DNA of 62,760 nt from MED-G82 sp964342675. GTDB lineage: Bacteria; Pseudomonadota; Gammaproteobacteria; Magnimaribacterales; D2472. The notes under the pieces were generated by a model that saw nothing but the letters and a program-made list of their open reading frames with translations, had not been told where the DNA came from and ran no database searches. Location of the stretch: the NCBI GenBank assembly GCA_964342675.1, contig CAYFFR010000002.1:1-62760 (forward strand), written 5' to 3'. Below are positions 18,282-26,339 of this stretch, one piece after another. Each line of letters opens with the position of its first letter. Positions within the stretch are counted from its first letter, which is position 1. The position numbers were made by a program, and so were the translations under genes.

Positions 18282-18662
18282 ATATATGGAGGTTAGCGCT
18301 AGGCATCCTGCCATGACCATAAACATTACATTAAAGCTCATGAAGGCGTTGCCTCCTATGCTTTCTATATCATTTTTTGAGGCATAAAAGGTCTTTGGGT
18401 AAAAAGCTATAAAACTTAGATTGATAAAGTGTAATAAGAAAAGCCCTATTAGAATCCAATGCGCATTCTCTAAAACAGCTAATACACAAAGACATAATGC
18501 AAGTAGCTCATACATTAAATAGAACTTCCTATTATTGGGATTAAAAATAAAACCTATCACATCAAAGTTTGTTTTAAACAACCACAAGTAAATACAAGAG
18601 CAGATTAAGTAAAAGCAACCCAAAAGAAATGCGAACATAGTATTTAAGCTTTTATAGACCAA
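18276..18662 (-). CDS. Small four-helix membrane protein, unknown
   Basis: A 128-residue hydrophobic protein with about four predicted spans (near 8-30, 47-65, 67-87 and 106-127) and no recognised motif. A start at the second methionine (residue 9) is also possible. It is the last gene of a leftward set. Its start lies inside the 3' end of the metallo-hydrolase gene, a 19-base overlap, so translation is probably coupled. Its end overlaps the acs stop. The strong overlap on both sides supports a real gene. I do not recognise the family and assign no function. Confidence 0.7.
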   Translation of the reverse strand: MVYKSLNTMFAFLLGCFYLICSCIYLWLFKTNFDVIGFIFNPNNRKFYLMYELLALCLCVLAVLENAHWILIGLFLLHFINLSFIAFYPKTFYASKNDIESIGGNAFMSFNVMFMVMAGCLALTSIYL

Positions 18663-19462
18663 GAATTGGTCTGATCATCGTAACTGGCTTGATCTTCATC
18701 TCTTAACTTTTCAAGATGAGCTTGCAAACTCCATAAAGCAATAGGATGCAAGTTGGAATCAACATCATCGTAAACTGCCTTAACTAACTTATCTATATTA
18801 CAAGCGCCCTTGTTAGAGAGTTTTTTAATAATCTTCTTTTCCCTTTCCATTCTATGATTGATTATCCAATTAACTACTTCTATTGGATTTGATAAAAAGT
18901 CTCCATGACCGGGGCCTATGTAATCGAAATCATAATCTTTTAGCAATTTTAAAGAAGAAAGATACTGTTGCATATTGCCATCAGGTGGTGCGATAACAAC
19001 TGTTGATCCATTCATAATATGATCTCCTGTTAGTAACACTGAGCATTCAGGAATTAAATAACAAAGATGATTGGATGCGTGCCCTGGAGTATGAATAACA
19101 TTAATCTCGTATTCATCGGTTTTAATAATATCTCCATGCTTTAAGAGCTCATTGGGTTTGAAGGTCTTATCTTGTAATGAATCATCTTTTGCAACAAGCA
19201 TGCCGTATAAAGGAATATTTAAACTATCGCCTAAAACCTTTGCAGCAGGTGAATGATCTCTATGTGTATGGGTAACTAAAATCCTTTTTGCATTATCTCC
19301 AACTTCTTTAATAATAGTCTTAACATGGTGATCAATATTTGGACCTGGATCAACAATAGTGATGTCGCTCTTGCCGATTAAGTAAGTATTTGTCCCATCG
19401 CCAGTAAAGACACTTCCATTGGAAGCAATAATCTTTTTAATTAATTCTCTATATTGAATCAT
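18644..19462 (-). CDS. Metallo-beta-lactamase-fold hydrolase (LACTB2-like)
   Basis: A 272-residue MBL-fold enzyme. The zinc-binding HxHxDH motif appears as THTHRDH. Further ligands are in TPGHASNH, TGDHIM and the late GPGHGDF. A C-terminal winged-helix-like segment of about 60 residues resembles human LACTB2, an endoribonuclease, and related bacterial hydrolases; thioesterase or lactonase activity is equally possible. It overlaps the NUDIX gene by 14 bases upstream and the small membrane protein by 19 bases downstream. Confidence 0.87.
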   Translation of the reverse strand: MIQYRELIKKIIASNGSVFTGDGTNTYLIGKSDITIVDPGPNIDHHVKTIIKEVGDNAKRILVTHTHRDHSPAAKVLGDSLNIPLYGMLVAKDDSLQDKTFKPNELLKHGDIIKTDEYEINVIHTPGHASNHLCYLIPECSVLLTGDHIMNGSTVVIAPPDGNMQQYLSSLKLLKDYDFDYIGPGHGDFLSNPIEVVNWIINHRMEREKKIIKKLSNKGACNIDKLVKAVYDDVDSNLHPIALWSLQAHLEKLRDEDQASYDDQTNSWSIKA

Positions 19463-20261
19463 TTTTTATATCGCCTGGTAAAAGTCCTATAGCTGAATCA
19501 TACTCTTTATCGTCGGGCAAAAGACCTATTAATTTGCCATTCTTCTTAACAAATTTTGGAAGGATGGTTTCTATGGGCTCCTGTTGCTTGGAAAGAAAAT
19601 AATTATAAGCTTCATCTGTTGAGCTAAATGAAGTGAGCATTTCTAAGGTCTTAATGGTAGGCATAATTAAGTTTATTTTACCTTTATGGTATTCCTCTAA
19701 GGCAATATTTGGAGTAATCCAAATGCTTTCTGTTAATTCTAATCCATCATGGTTTTGAATCTGATTGGTTGGAGATTTCACTAAAAAAAACCATGTATCA
19801 AATCTTCTGCTCTCAATAGTTGGTGTAATCCAATGTGCAATGGGAATAATAGAATCTGTTGCTAGCTTTATGCCTAGCTTATTACATACTTCTAAGAATG
19901 TTATAGATCCTGCATTTAATTTATTTCTTAATTGATTGATGTTAGCTTTAGATGAAAAATTATTGTTTATTTCATCAGAAATAATAATGCCAACCTCTTC
20001 AAAACACTCTCTGATGCAAGCTATCCAGAAGGCTAGCCCATTTTCTTTTAGATCTAATCGTGCAGATGCTTCCAAGTCGTCTAGGTTGTTACTGAATTTA
20101 TATATCTCGCTTGATCTATCAGACTCATCCAATTTGCCCCCAGGAAAAACATAGATACTGCCCCAATAAGCTCTTGTGCTTCTTTTAGCCATCAGCACTT
20201 CAATACCTCTTGAGTTATCCCTTAGTAGAATGAGTGTTGCAGCTGGTTTTATATCTTGCAT
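19449..20261 (-). CDS. NUDIX hydrolase (NUDT19-like)
   Basis: A 270-residue NUDIX protein. It opens with a strand carrying ATLILLRD. The NUDIX box is split: VFPGGKLDESD comes first, then an insert of about 40 residues before RECFEEVG. Such an insert is seen in the NUDT19/NUDT7-like branch, several members of which hydrolyse CoA or acyl-CoA. It would cleave a nucleoside-diphosphate-linked compound in the cytoplasm. It overlaps the following MBL-fold gene by 14 bases, indicating one operon; such NUDIX-MBL pairs recur in Proteobacteria. The substrate is unknown. Confidence 0.85.
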   Translation of the reverse strand: MQDIKPAATLILLRDNSRGIEVLMAKRSTRAYWGSIYVFPGGKLDESDRSSEIYKFSNNLDDLEASARLDLKENGLAFWIACIRECFEEVGIIISDEINNNFSSKANINQLRNKLNAGSITFLEVCNKLGIKLATDSIIPIAHWITPTIESRRFDTWFFLVKSPTNQIQNHDGLELTESIWITPNIALEEYHKGKINLIMPTIKTLEMLTSFSSTDEAYNYFLSKQQEPIETILPKFVKKNGKLIGLLPDDKEYDSAIGLLPGDIKNDSI

Positions 20262-20301
20262 AGTTAGTGAAGTAAATTATTATCCTTTAGAATTATATGA
20301 A

Positions 20302-21201
20302 ATGAATATTACAGAATCTCTTGTTGATGATATTAAAAATAGTCCTTCTTGGTTCAAAAGCTCTATACGGTCTAAGGCTATTGTAAAAAATACAACAACA
20401 AAAGGACAGGCAGTATCTTATCAATGCTGGAATAATGGTCATACAGAAAATATATTGTTATTGATCCATGGCACTGGTGCCCACAAGAAATGGTGGGACC
20501 CTATAGCACCTTTGATAAGTTTTAGGGGTCAGATCATTGCTTTAGATATGCCGGGTATGGGAGATTCAGATCACCGAACAGAATATAGTTTTGAAATCCT
20601 CATGCATGCTGTTAAATCAATTTTAAAAGAGGAAGGTCTTTTAAAATCAAAAATTGCTTTAGTTGGTCATTCTTTAGGGGGTCACCTTGCAGGTTTCATA
20701 GCTAGTGAGTTAAAACAATTAAATATTGTGAACTTTACTATGATCGATACACCGCTTCGACCGCCTACTTATGATTATAAGAAACACATTAGTGCGGGTC
20801 CTTTAAGAAAGATTAAGTTTTATAAATCTAAAACTGAAATCTTAAATCGCTTTAGGTTATTGCCTCCACAAGAATGCAACAATGACTGGTACCTTCGATA
20901 TATTGCTGAATATTCAATAAAGCATACTTCTAAAGGTTGGAGATGGAAATTTGACGATACATTATTTCATTCATTAAAGAGGTTGCATGGTTATGAGTTT
21001 AAATTTTCATGTCCTGCATTGTTTATTGCTGGTGGTAAAAGCTTACTACTGGGGTCAAATATAATGAAATACATGAGAGAGGCCTTTCAGGATAAAATGC
21101 GTTTTATTACCGTAAAGGAAGGAGGTCATCATCTTTTATTGGATGAGCCTTTAGAGCTGGTAGATATTTTAAATACAGAATTAAAAAAATGGTTCAGATA
21201 A
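20302..21201 (+). CDS. Alpha/beta-fold hydrolase
   Basis: A 299-residue hydrolase. The oxyanion-hole HGTGAHKKW comes after the first core strand (from about 55), and the nucleophile elbow GHSLGG has S124. A late GGHH supplies the catalytic histidine. I place the start at ATG 20302. The open frame runs upstream to 20176, but that extension lies over the NUDIX gene on the other strand and adds no conserved residues. Its stop overlaps the next gene by 13 bases, pairing it with a paraoxonase-like protein. The substrate (ester, lactone or epoxide) is unknown. Confidence 0.87.
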   Translation: MNITESLVDDIKNSPSWFKSSIRSKAIVKNTTTKGQAVSYQCWNNGHTENILLLIHGTGAHKKWWDPIAPLISFRGQIIALDMPGMGDSDHRTEYSFEILMHAVKSILKEEGLLKSKIALVGHSLGGHLAGFIASELKQLNIVNFTMIDTPLRPPTYDYKKHISAGPLRKIKFYKSKTEILNRFRLLPPQECNNDWYLRYIAEYSIKHTSKGWRWKFDDTLFHSLKRLHGYEFKFSCPALFIAGGKSLLLGSNIMKYMREAFQDKMRFITVKEGGHHLLLDEPLELVDILNTELKKWFR

Positions 21202-22298
21202 GGATATTGATTCCAAGACTATTTAAATTGCTTGTAATAGGTATCTTGATACTAATAGCAGTTATATGCATCTCAATAATACGTTACCTACAAATTGAAC
21301 CGCTTGAGCCTCTTGAAGATTGTATTAGCAATAATGAAATGGAGGTTATCTGTGAGTTTCTAAACCCAGAAGATCTTGCAATAACTCCAGATGAAGAATA
21401 CTTTATTGTCTCTGAATATGGTGGTCAATCTCCAATTCAAGAAGTAACCCCTGGAAATCTTAGCTTATTCCATATCCCGACTAGAACAAAAAAATTTCTT
21501 CCTATTGAATACAGTTTAAATACATGGGGGGATGTTAATTGCTTGAGAGACCCACAAGATGAAATAGGTCCACATGGAATAGATTTAGCTCAAAGAGATG
21601 ATGGCTCTATACAGCTTGCGGTAGTTAGTCACCTGCCCAACGAACGCGTAGAAATGTTTGAGTTAGTTAAAAATAATGGTTCTTGGAGCCTAATATGGAG
21701 GGGTTGCGTTTCAACTGATGAAAAATACTATCTAAATGATGTTAGTCTTACTAAGTCTGGATCATTTTTTGCATCTCATATGTTTGATATTAACCTCTCA
21801 TTAAGTGAGTGGTTGTTTAGTTATTTTTTTAAGTTTGATACTGGATTTATTATCTCATGGAACAGTGAAGACGGATTTAATGAGTTATCAAAAACGGCTG
21901 GCTCCTACCCAAATGGAATAATGCTTGATAGAGAAAAGAACAATTTGACAGTAAATTATAATCTTGGTGATGAGACGCTATTATTTGATTTAAATACAAT
22001 GGAAATCATTGGCAAATTTAAAGCTAATTCTCCTGATAATGTTGTGTTGCGTGAAAATCATATATGGGTTGTTTCACATAATTACAATATCTTTGATTAT
22101 CAGAAATGTGGCAATAATATAAATTGTACTCTCCCATGGTCTGTTACACAGTTAGATAGGAATGATTTATCCGTGATTAAGACTTATTCTTTTAAAAGTA
22201 AAAATATGGGTGTTGGAACTGTGGGCTTTAAAGTTAAAGATGAGTTGTGGCTAGGATCATTCAGATCTAATAGAATTGCTGTACACAAACTCCAGTAA
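21189..22298 (+). CDS. Membrane-anchored paraoxonase/SMP-30-like beta-propeller
   Basis: A 369-residue protein with one N-terminal membrane helix (about residues 9-31) and a periplasmic domain. PHGIDLAQRDDG, LNDVSL, PNGIML and PDNVV recur at spacings like those of the propeller blades of paraoxonase/arylesterase and SMP-30/gluconolactonase enzymes, which use calcium to open lactones or esters. Two cysteine pairs (near residues 40-50 and about 300-310) may form disulfides. It overlaps the alpha/beta hydrolase gene by 13 bases. The fold assignment is by pattern only; a strictosidine-synthase-like relative cannot be excluded. Confidence 0.65.
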   Translation: MVQIRILIPRLFKLLVIGILILIAVICISIIRYLQIEPLEPLEDCISNNEMEVICEFLNPEDLAITPDEEYFIVSEYGGQSPIQEVTPGNLSLFHIPTRTKKFLPIEYSLNTWGDVNCLRDPQDEIGPHGIDLAQRDDGSIQLAVVSHLPNERVEMFELVKNNGSWSLIWRGCVSTDEKYYLNDVSLTKSGSFFASHMFDINLSLSEWLFSYFFKFDTGFIISWNSEDGFNELSKTAGSYPNGIMLDREKNNLTVNYNLGDETLLFDLNTMEIIGKFKANSPDNVVLRENHIWVVSHNYNIFDYQKCGNNINCTLPWSVTQLDRNDLSVIKTYSFKSKNMGVGTVGFKVKDELWLGSFRSNRIAVHKLQ

Positions 22299-22300
22299 AA

Positions 22301-23764
22301 GTGATTAATGCATACTTGCCTAAACAAGTTCAAGACTTTGAATTAAGTATCTTTTTGTCAAAAGGCGATGATTATAAATTAATGCAAAAAGCTGCTAAAC
22401 AATCATCTGACTGGATATCAAACAACTATCGTTCTAGAGAATGTTTGATTCTAAATGGCCCTGGGAATAATGGTGGTGATGGGTATCATATTGGCCATAA
22501 TCTTAGAAAGAATGGCTTTAAAGTTTATTATCTTGATGTCTTAAAAAGAAATAAATCAATTCTATGTCAACAGGCTTTTGATGAGTGTGTTAATTCGAAT
22601 TTAATATCCTTAGATTTTATGGAAAAACTTAGCAAAAAGGATGTTTTAATTATTGATGCAATCTTTGGAATTGGCGGGAGAGAAAATCTATCTAAAGAAG
22701 TTGAAGGCCTGCTGATACTAGCTAACCAATTTGAAAACAAAATTGCTATTGATACTCCTACAGGCTTAAATGCAGAAAGTGGTAAATATAATTTAAATAC
22801 ATTCAAAGCAAACCATACCATTACATTTATAGCTAAAAAAATAGGTCAATTACGAAGAGGAATGTCGCGGTTCACTGGTAAAATAGTCTTAAAGAAATTA
22901 GACCTAAATATTGAATCCATGAACAAGCCAGCATGCAAATTTTTTCGATATAAAGATATAACAAAAAAATTACCTAAGCGTGCTCAAGAATCTCATAAAG
23001 GAATTTTTGGTAAGGTTGCTGTAGTAGGCGGAGATCTCGGTTATGGTGGTGCAGGTATTCTTGCTGCTGAAACTGCTCTTTCAGCTGGTGCAGGCTTGGT
23101 AAAGTTACTGACTAGAAAAGAATATGTTGCTCCAGCGCTTTCTAGGTCTCCTGAATTAATGGTAATTGGAACAGACAATGCTCAAGAAGCTGAAGAAGAT
23201 CTTGCATGGGCTGACGTTGTAATTTGTGGTCCGGGTTTTTCAGATAAATATTGGTCACGACAGTGCCTCTTGAAGTTACTGATTAATCCAAATATTAATA
23301 ATCAAACAATCATTCTAGATGCCGGTGCATTAAGACTATTGCCAGAGAAGAGTTACAAAAACAGGCTACCTAAGAATTTAATTCTTACTCCTCATCCTGG
23401 AGAAGCGTCTTCACTGTTAGATCTAAAAACGAGAGATGTCCAAAAGGATAGAATCAAGACAGCAAAAGATATTAAGAAACTGTATGGTGGTACCATTATT
23501 CTTAAAGGTCATGAAACAGTTATCCTAGATGAAGATGCATACATCTGCAGTGATGGGTCGCCTGCATTAGCTGTGCCAGGTTCAGGTGATATGTTATGTG
23601 GTCTTTTAGGTGCATTAATTGCGAATGGAATGAGCAACTTAGACTCTTCATTGGCTGCGGTAGCAGTGCATGCAAAATCTGGTGATGATTATTCTAATGA
23701 TATTGGAAGTATCGGCTTAACCTCAAAGAAATTAATGGATTTGATCATAAGAAATCTCAACTAA
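22301..23764 (+). CDS. nnr: Bifunctional NAD(P)H-hydrate epimerase/dehydratase
   Basis: Repairs damaged NADH and NADPH. The N-terminal YjeF epimerase half (about 1-215) has the nucleotide-binding NGPGNNGGDG. The C-terminal ADP/ATP-dependent dehydratase half (about 225-487) has GKVAVVGGDLGYGGAG, LTPHPGEA and the ribokinase-like GSGDMLCG with the catalytic aspartate. 487 residues compared with about 515 in E. coli. The start appears to be GTG 22301, two bases after the previous stop. tsaE and an amidase follow, as in many Gammaproteobacteria. Confidence 0.95.
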   Translation: MINAYLPKQVQDFELSIFLSKGDDYKLMQKAAKQSSDWISNNYRSRECLILNGPGNNGGDGYHIGHNLRKNGFKVYYLDVLKRNKSILCQQAFDECVNSNLISLDFMEKLSKKDVLIIDAIFGIGGRENLSKEVEGLLILANQFENKIAIDTPTGLNAESGKYNLNTFKANHTITFIAKKIGQLRRGMSRFTGKIVLKKLDLNIESMNKPACKFFRYKDITKKLPKRAQESHKGIFGKVAVVGGDLGYGGAGILAAETALSAGAGLVKLLTRKEYVAPALSRSPELMVIGTDNAQEAEEDLAWADVVICGPGFSDKYWSRQCLLKLLINPNINNQTIILDAGALRLLPEKSYKNRLPKNLILTPHPGEASSLLDLKTRDVQKDRIKTAKDIKKLYGGTIILKGHETVILDEDAYICSDGSPALAVPGSGDMLCGLLGALIANGMSNLDSSLAAVAVHAKSGDDYSNDIGSIGLTSKKLMDLIIRNLN

Positions 23765-23776
23765 AAGAACTTAAAA

Positions 23777-24238
23777 ATGGAAATAAATCTCAAGAATGAG
23801 AATGCAACCACTGAATTTGGTAACTATTTAGGCAAATTAATCCAAAAGATTGAAGAGCCTAACATAGAGATTCATTTAAAGGGCAATCTAGGGTCTGGAA
23901 AGACTTATCTTGTTAAAAAGGTTATTAATTGTCTTGGATGGAAAGGAAATGTAACGAGCCCAACATACAACATTTGTAAAGAATATAATTTGGAGCGATT
24001 TCTTTGCCTGCATGTTGATTTGTATAGAATATCATCGCCTGAAGATATACATCTTTTGGACCTAGATAGAATGATAAACAAATCAAAGATAGTGTTTGTC
24101 GAATGGCCTGAAAAACTAAAAGGAACAAGGGATCCTAATATATTAATTGAAATTAATTACAAAGAAGTTGGTAGGCTGTTAAGATTAAGCTCTTCGTTTG
24201 AAGATATTAAAAAGAAAATAAAGAAAAAGTATGCTTAA
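23777..24238 (+). CDS. tsaE: tRNA threonylcarbamoyladenosine biosynthesis protein TsaE
   Basis: ATPase that supports the TsaB-TsaD complex in making t6A37 on tRNAs that read ANN codons. The Walker A motif GNLGSGKT lies at 36-43. SPTYNI is the switch-like strand and HVDLYRI the Walker B-like segment, followed by FVEWPEKL. 153 residues, a normal size. It overlaps the amidase start by 8 bases, continuing the nnr-tsaE-amidase operon. TsaB, TsaC and TsaD are not in the window. Confidence 0.95.
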   Translation: MEINLKNENATTEFGNYLGKLIQKIEEPNIEIHLKGNLGSGKTYLVKKVINCLGWKGNVTSPTYNICKEYNLERFLCLHVDLYRISSPEDIHLLDLDRMINKSKIVFVEWPEKLKGTRDPNILIEINYKEVGRLLRLSSSFEDIKKKIKKKYA

Positions 24239-25475
24239 GCAATTTATTGTATTAAACATTGCCCTACTAATAAGCACTGGAATTTCATCAAATACAGTCG
24301 CCTTTGAAGAGGTGCAGTCATCTAAGAATGGTTTAATAAAAATAATCTTTAGAATGGATAAGGTGGTGATGCTCGATGTGTACTCTGAAGATAATCCATC
24401 AAAAATTATAATGAATTTAAAGGATGTTAATTTAATTAGTCCTATAAATGCTGAAGGCAATAATCCTATTACAAGCATTCAATCTTCTAATAATGGTAAC
24501 TTAACAACAATCAATATTAACCTCTCAAGTAAAGTCTATTGGAAGAAGCCGATACAAATTAAATCAGATGATCATGTAAAACTAATTTTAGAAATAAAAA
24601 AAGATAGAAAAATCAAAGCAAATACTAGAGATATCTTGATTGCAATCGATGCGGGTCATGGTGGCAAAGACCCGGGTGCTGTAGGAAAAAACATTGTTGA
24701 AAAAGATATAACGCTAATGATTGCAAAGGAGCTTGAAAGAACTTTAATGAATACAAACGGCTTTAGTCCCATCATGATTAGGAAGTCTGATGAATTTATA
24801 CAACTAGATGACAGGTATAAAATTGCAAGAAGAATGGGGGCAGATATTCTAGTCTCACTTCATGCTGATGCATTCAAATTAACCAGGGTGAAGGGTGCCT
24901 CTGTTTATGTTTGGGCGAAAGAACCTTCATCGGTCACGGCTAAAAACTTAACCAGGAGTAAATCAAGAGTGGCTGCACTCGATGCTCAAGATTTTGATGA
25001 AGATGCGGCAAGAAATGTCTATATAGAAGAATATCAAAACAAGATAGATAATAGCACTAGGCTTGCAAAATATATTTTATCTGAACTTAAGAAAGATCCA
25101 TTTACGCATATGCATAAACCTGCAATCGAATATGCAGATTTTAGAGTACTAAAGTCTATAGATATACCTTCAGTACTAATTGAATCAGGTTTCATATCTA
25201 ATCCAGAAGATGCAAAAAGACTGTCCGACAAACCTGGGAGAAGAATGATTGCTAGAGGAATATTCCTTGGAATAGTAAAGTATTTATTAGAAACACCAAT
25301 TAACAACACAATCATGAGTGATCGTCCAAAGCACTTGACTTATGAAATACAAAAGGGTGATGTTATCTCTGAAATTGCAATTCGGTTTGGGGTAACGGCT
25401 GATAACTTAATTGAATGGAATAATCTAAATAATAAAAAAATCTATCCTGGTCAAAAGATAAAAATCTTTATTTAA
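24231..25475 (+). CDS. amiB: N-acetylmuramoyl-L-alanine amidase (AmiB/AmiC type)
   Basis: Splits the sugar-peptide bond of septal peptidoglycan so daughter cells can separate. A signal peptide (about 1-24) is followed by a divergent AMIN targeting domain (about 25-125). The Amidase_3 domain (about 138-345) has zinc ligands in DAGHGGKDPGA, EKDIT, SLHADA and the catalytic glutamate in LIESGF. A single C-terminal LysM (about 370-414) begins YEIQKGD. The LysM and the position after tsaE favour AmiB over AmiC. mutL, which usually comes next, is missing and an SDR gene follows directly. Confidence 0.92.
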   Translation: MLKQFIVLNIALLISTGISSNTVAFEEVQSSKNGLIKIIFRMDKVVMLDVYSEDNPSKIIMNLKDVNLISPINAEGNNPITSIQSSNNGNLTTININLSSKVYWKKPIQIKSDDHVKLILEIKKDRKIKANTRDILIAIDAGHGGKDPGAVGKNIVEKDITLMIAKELERTLMNTNGFSPIMIRKSDEFIQLDDRYKIARRMGADILVSLHADAFKLTRVKGASVYVWAKEPSSVTAKNLTRSKSRVAALDAQDFDEDAARNVYIEEYQNKIDNSTRLAKYILSELKKDPFTHMHKPAIEYADFRVLKSIDIPSVLIESGFISNPEDAKRLSDKPGRRMIARGIFLGIVKYLLETPINNTIMSDRPKHLTYEIQKGDVISEIAIRFGVTADNLIEWNNLNNKKIYPGQKIKIFI

Positions 25476-26339
25476 ATGAATAATCTAACAAATAAAGTCA
25501 TAGTAATAACAGGAGCAACAAACGGAATAGGAAAAGCAGCTATATTAAAGCTTGCTGAACAAAATCCAAAAATAATTTTTACTTATAGGAATAAAGGTTT
25601 AGGCAGTCAACTAAAAGATGAATTAATAAAAATTAATCCTAAAATTAATATAAAAAAATATTTTTGTGATTTCTCAAATCAGCGCTCTATTAGAGAATGC
25701 TCAGAGGAAATTAATAATCAATGTGCAAATATTGACATCTTAATCAATAATGCTGGCGTGGTTAATACTGAATTCAAATTGACCAAAGATGGTATAGAAA
25801 ATACATTCGCAATTAATCATATAGGGTACTTCTTATTCACAAATCTAATTTTAGATAAGATAAAGAATTCAAAAGATGGAAGGATCATAAATGTTGCTTC
25901 CGCAGCTCATCATTTTGTTAAAGGCATGAATTGGGATGATTTAAACTATAAAGAGAATTTTAAAATGGGTTTTAAAGCATATGGCCAATCAAAACTTGCA
26001 AACATATTGTTTACTAAGCATTTAGCAAGAAAACTTGGTCATGATGATATAAAAGTCAATGCTATACATCCTGGTGGAGTAAATACTGCTCTAGGAAGCC
26101 AGAATAAATCTATATTTGGTAAGATACTTAAGGTACTTTTAAAACCATTTTTTAGGTCTCCTTTAAAAGGAGCAGAAAGTATTATCTACTTGGCAACTAA
26201 AGAAAGGTTGGAAGAAAGTGGAGCATATTTTTTTGACAGTAAAATTATCAAGACCTCTAAATCCTCTCAAGATGAAATAGAAGCTAAAAAACTCTGGGAA
26301 GTATCAGAGAGGCTAGTAAATCAAAACTTTATGATTTAA
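25476..26339 (+). CDS. Short-chain dehydrogenase/reductase (retinol dehydrogenase-like)
   Basis: A 287-residue classical SDR. The NAD(P)-binding TGATNGIGKAA begins near residue 12. NNAGVV follows, and the active-site YGQSK carries the catalytic tyrosine and lysine. INVASAAH carries the serine. The C-terminal half resembles retinol-dehydrogenase-like enzymes that act on hydrophobic alcohols or aldehydes. Its ATG starts on the base after the amidase stop, and its own stop abuts the priA stop. It stands where mutL would be expected in this cluster. The substrate is unknown. Confidence 0.87.
   Translation: MNNLTNKVIVITGATNGIGKAAILKLAEQNPKIIFTYRNKGLGSQLKDELIKINPKINIKKYFCDFSNQRSIRECSEEINNQCANIDILINNAGVVNTEFKLTKDGIENTFAINHIGYFLFTNLILDKIKNSKDGRIINVASAAHHFVKGMNWDDLNYKENFKMGFKAYGQSKLANILFTKHLARKLGHDDIKVNAIHPGGVNTALGSQNKSIFGKILKVLLKPFFRSPLKGAESIIYLATKERLEESGAYFFDSKIIKTSKSSQDEIEAKKLWEVSERLVNQNFMI

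Noticed and set aside
20176..20301. N-terminal extension of the alpha/beta hydrolase
   Set aside because: Overlaps the NUDIX gene and is not part of the fold; ATG 20302 preferred.
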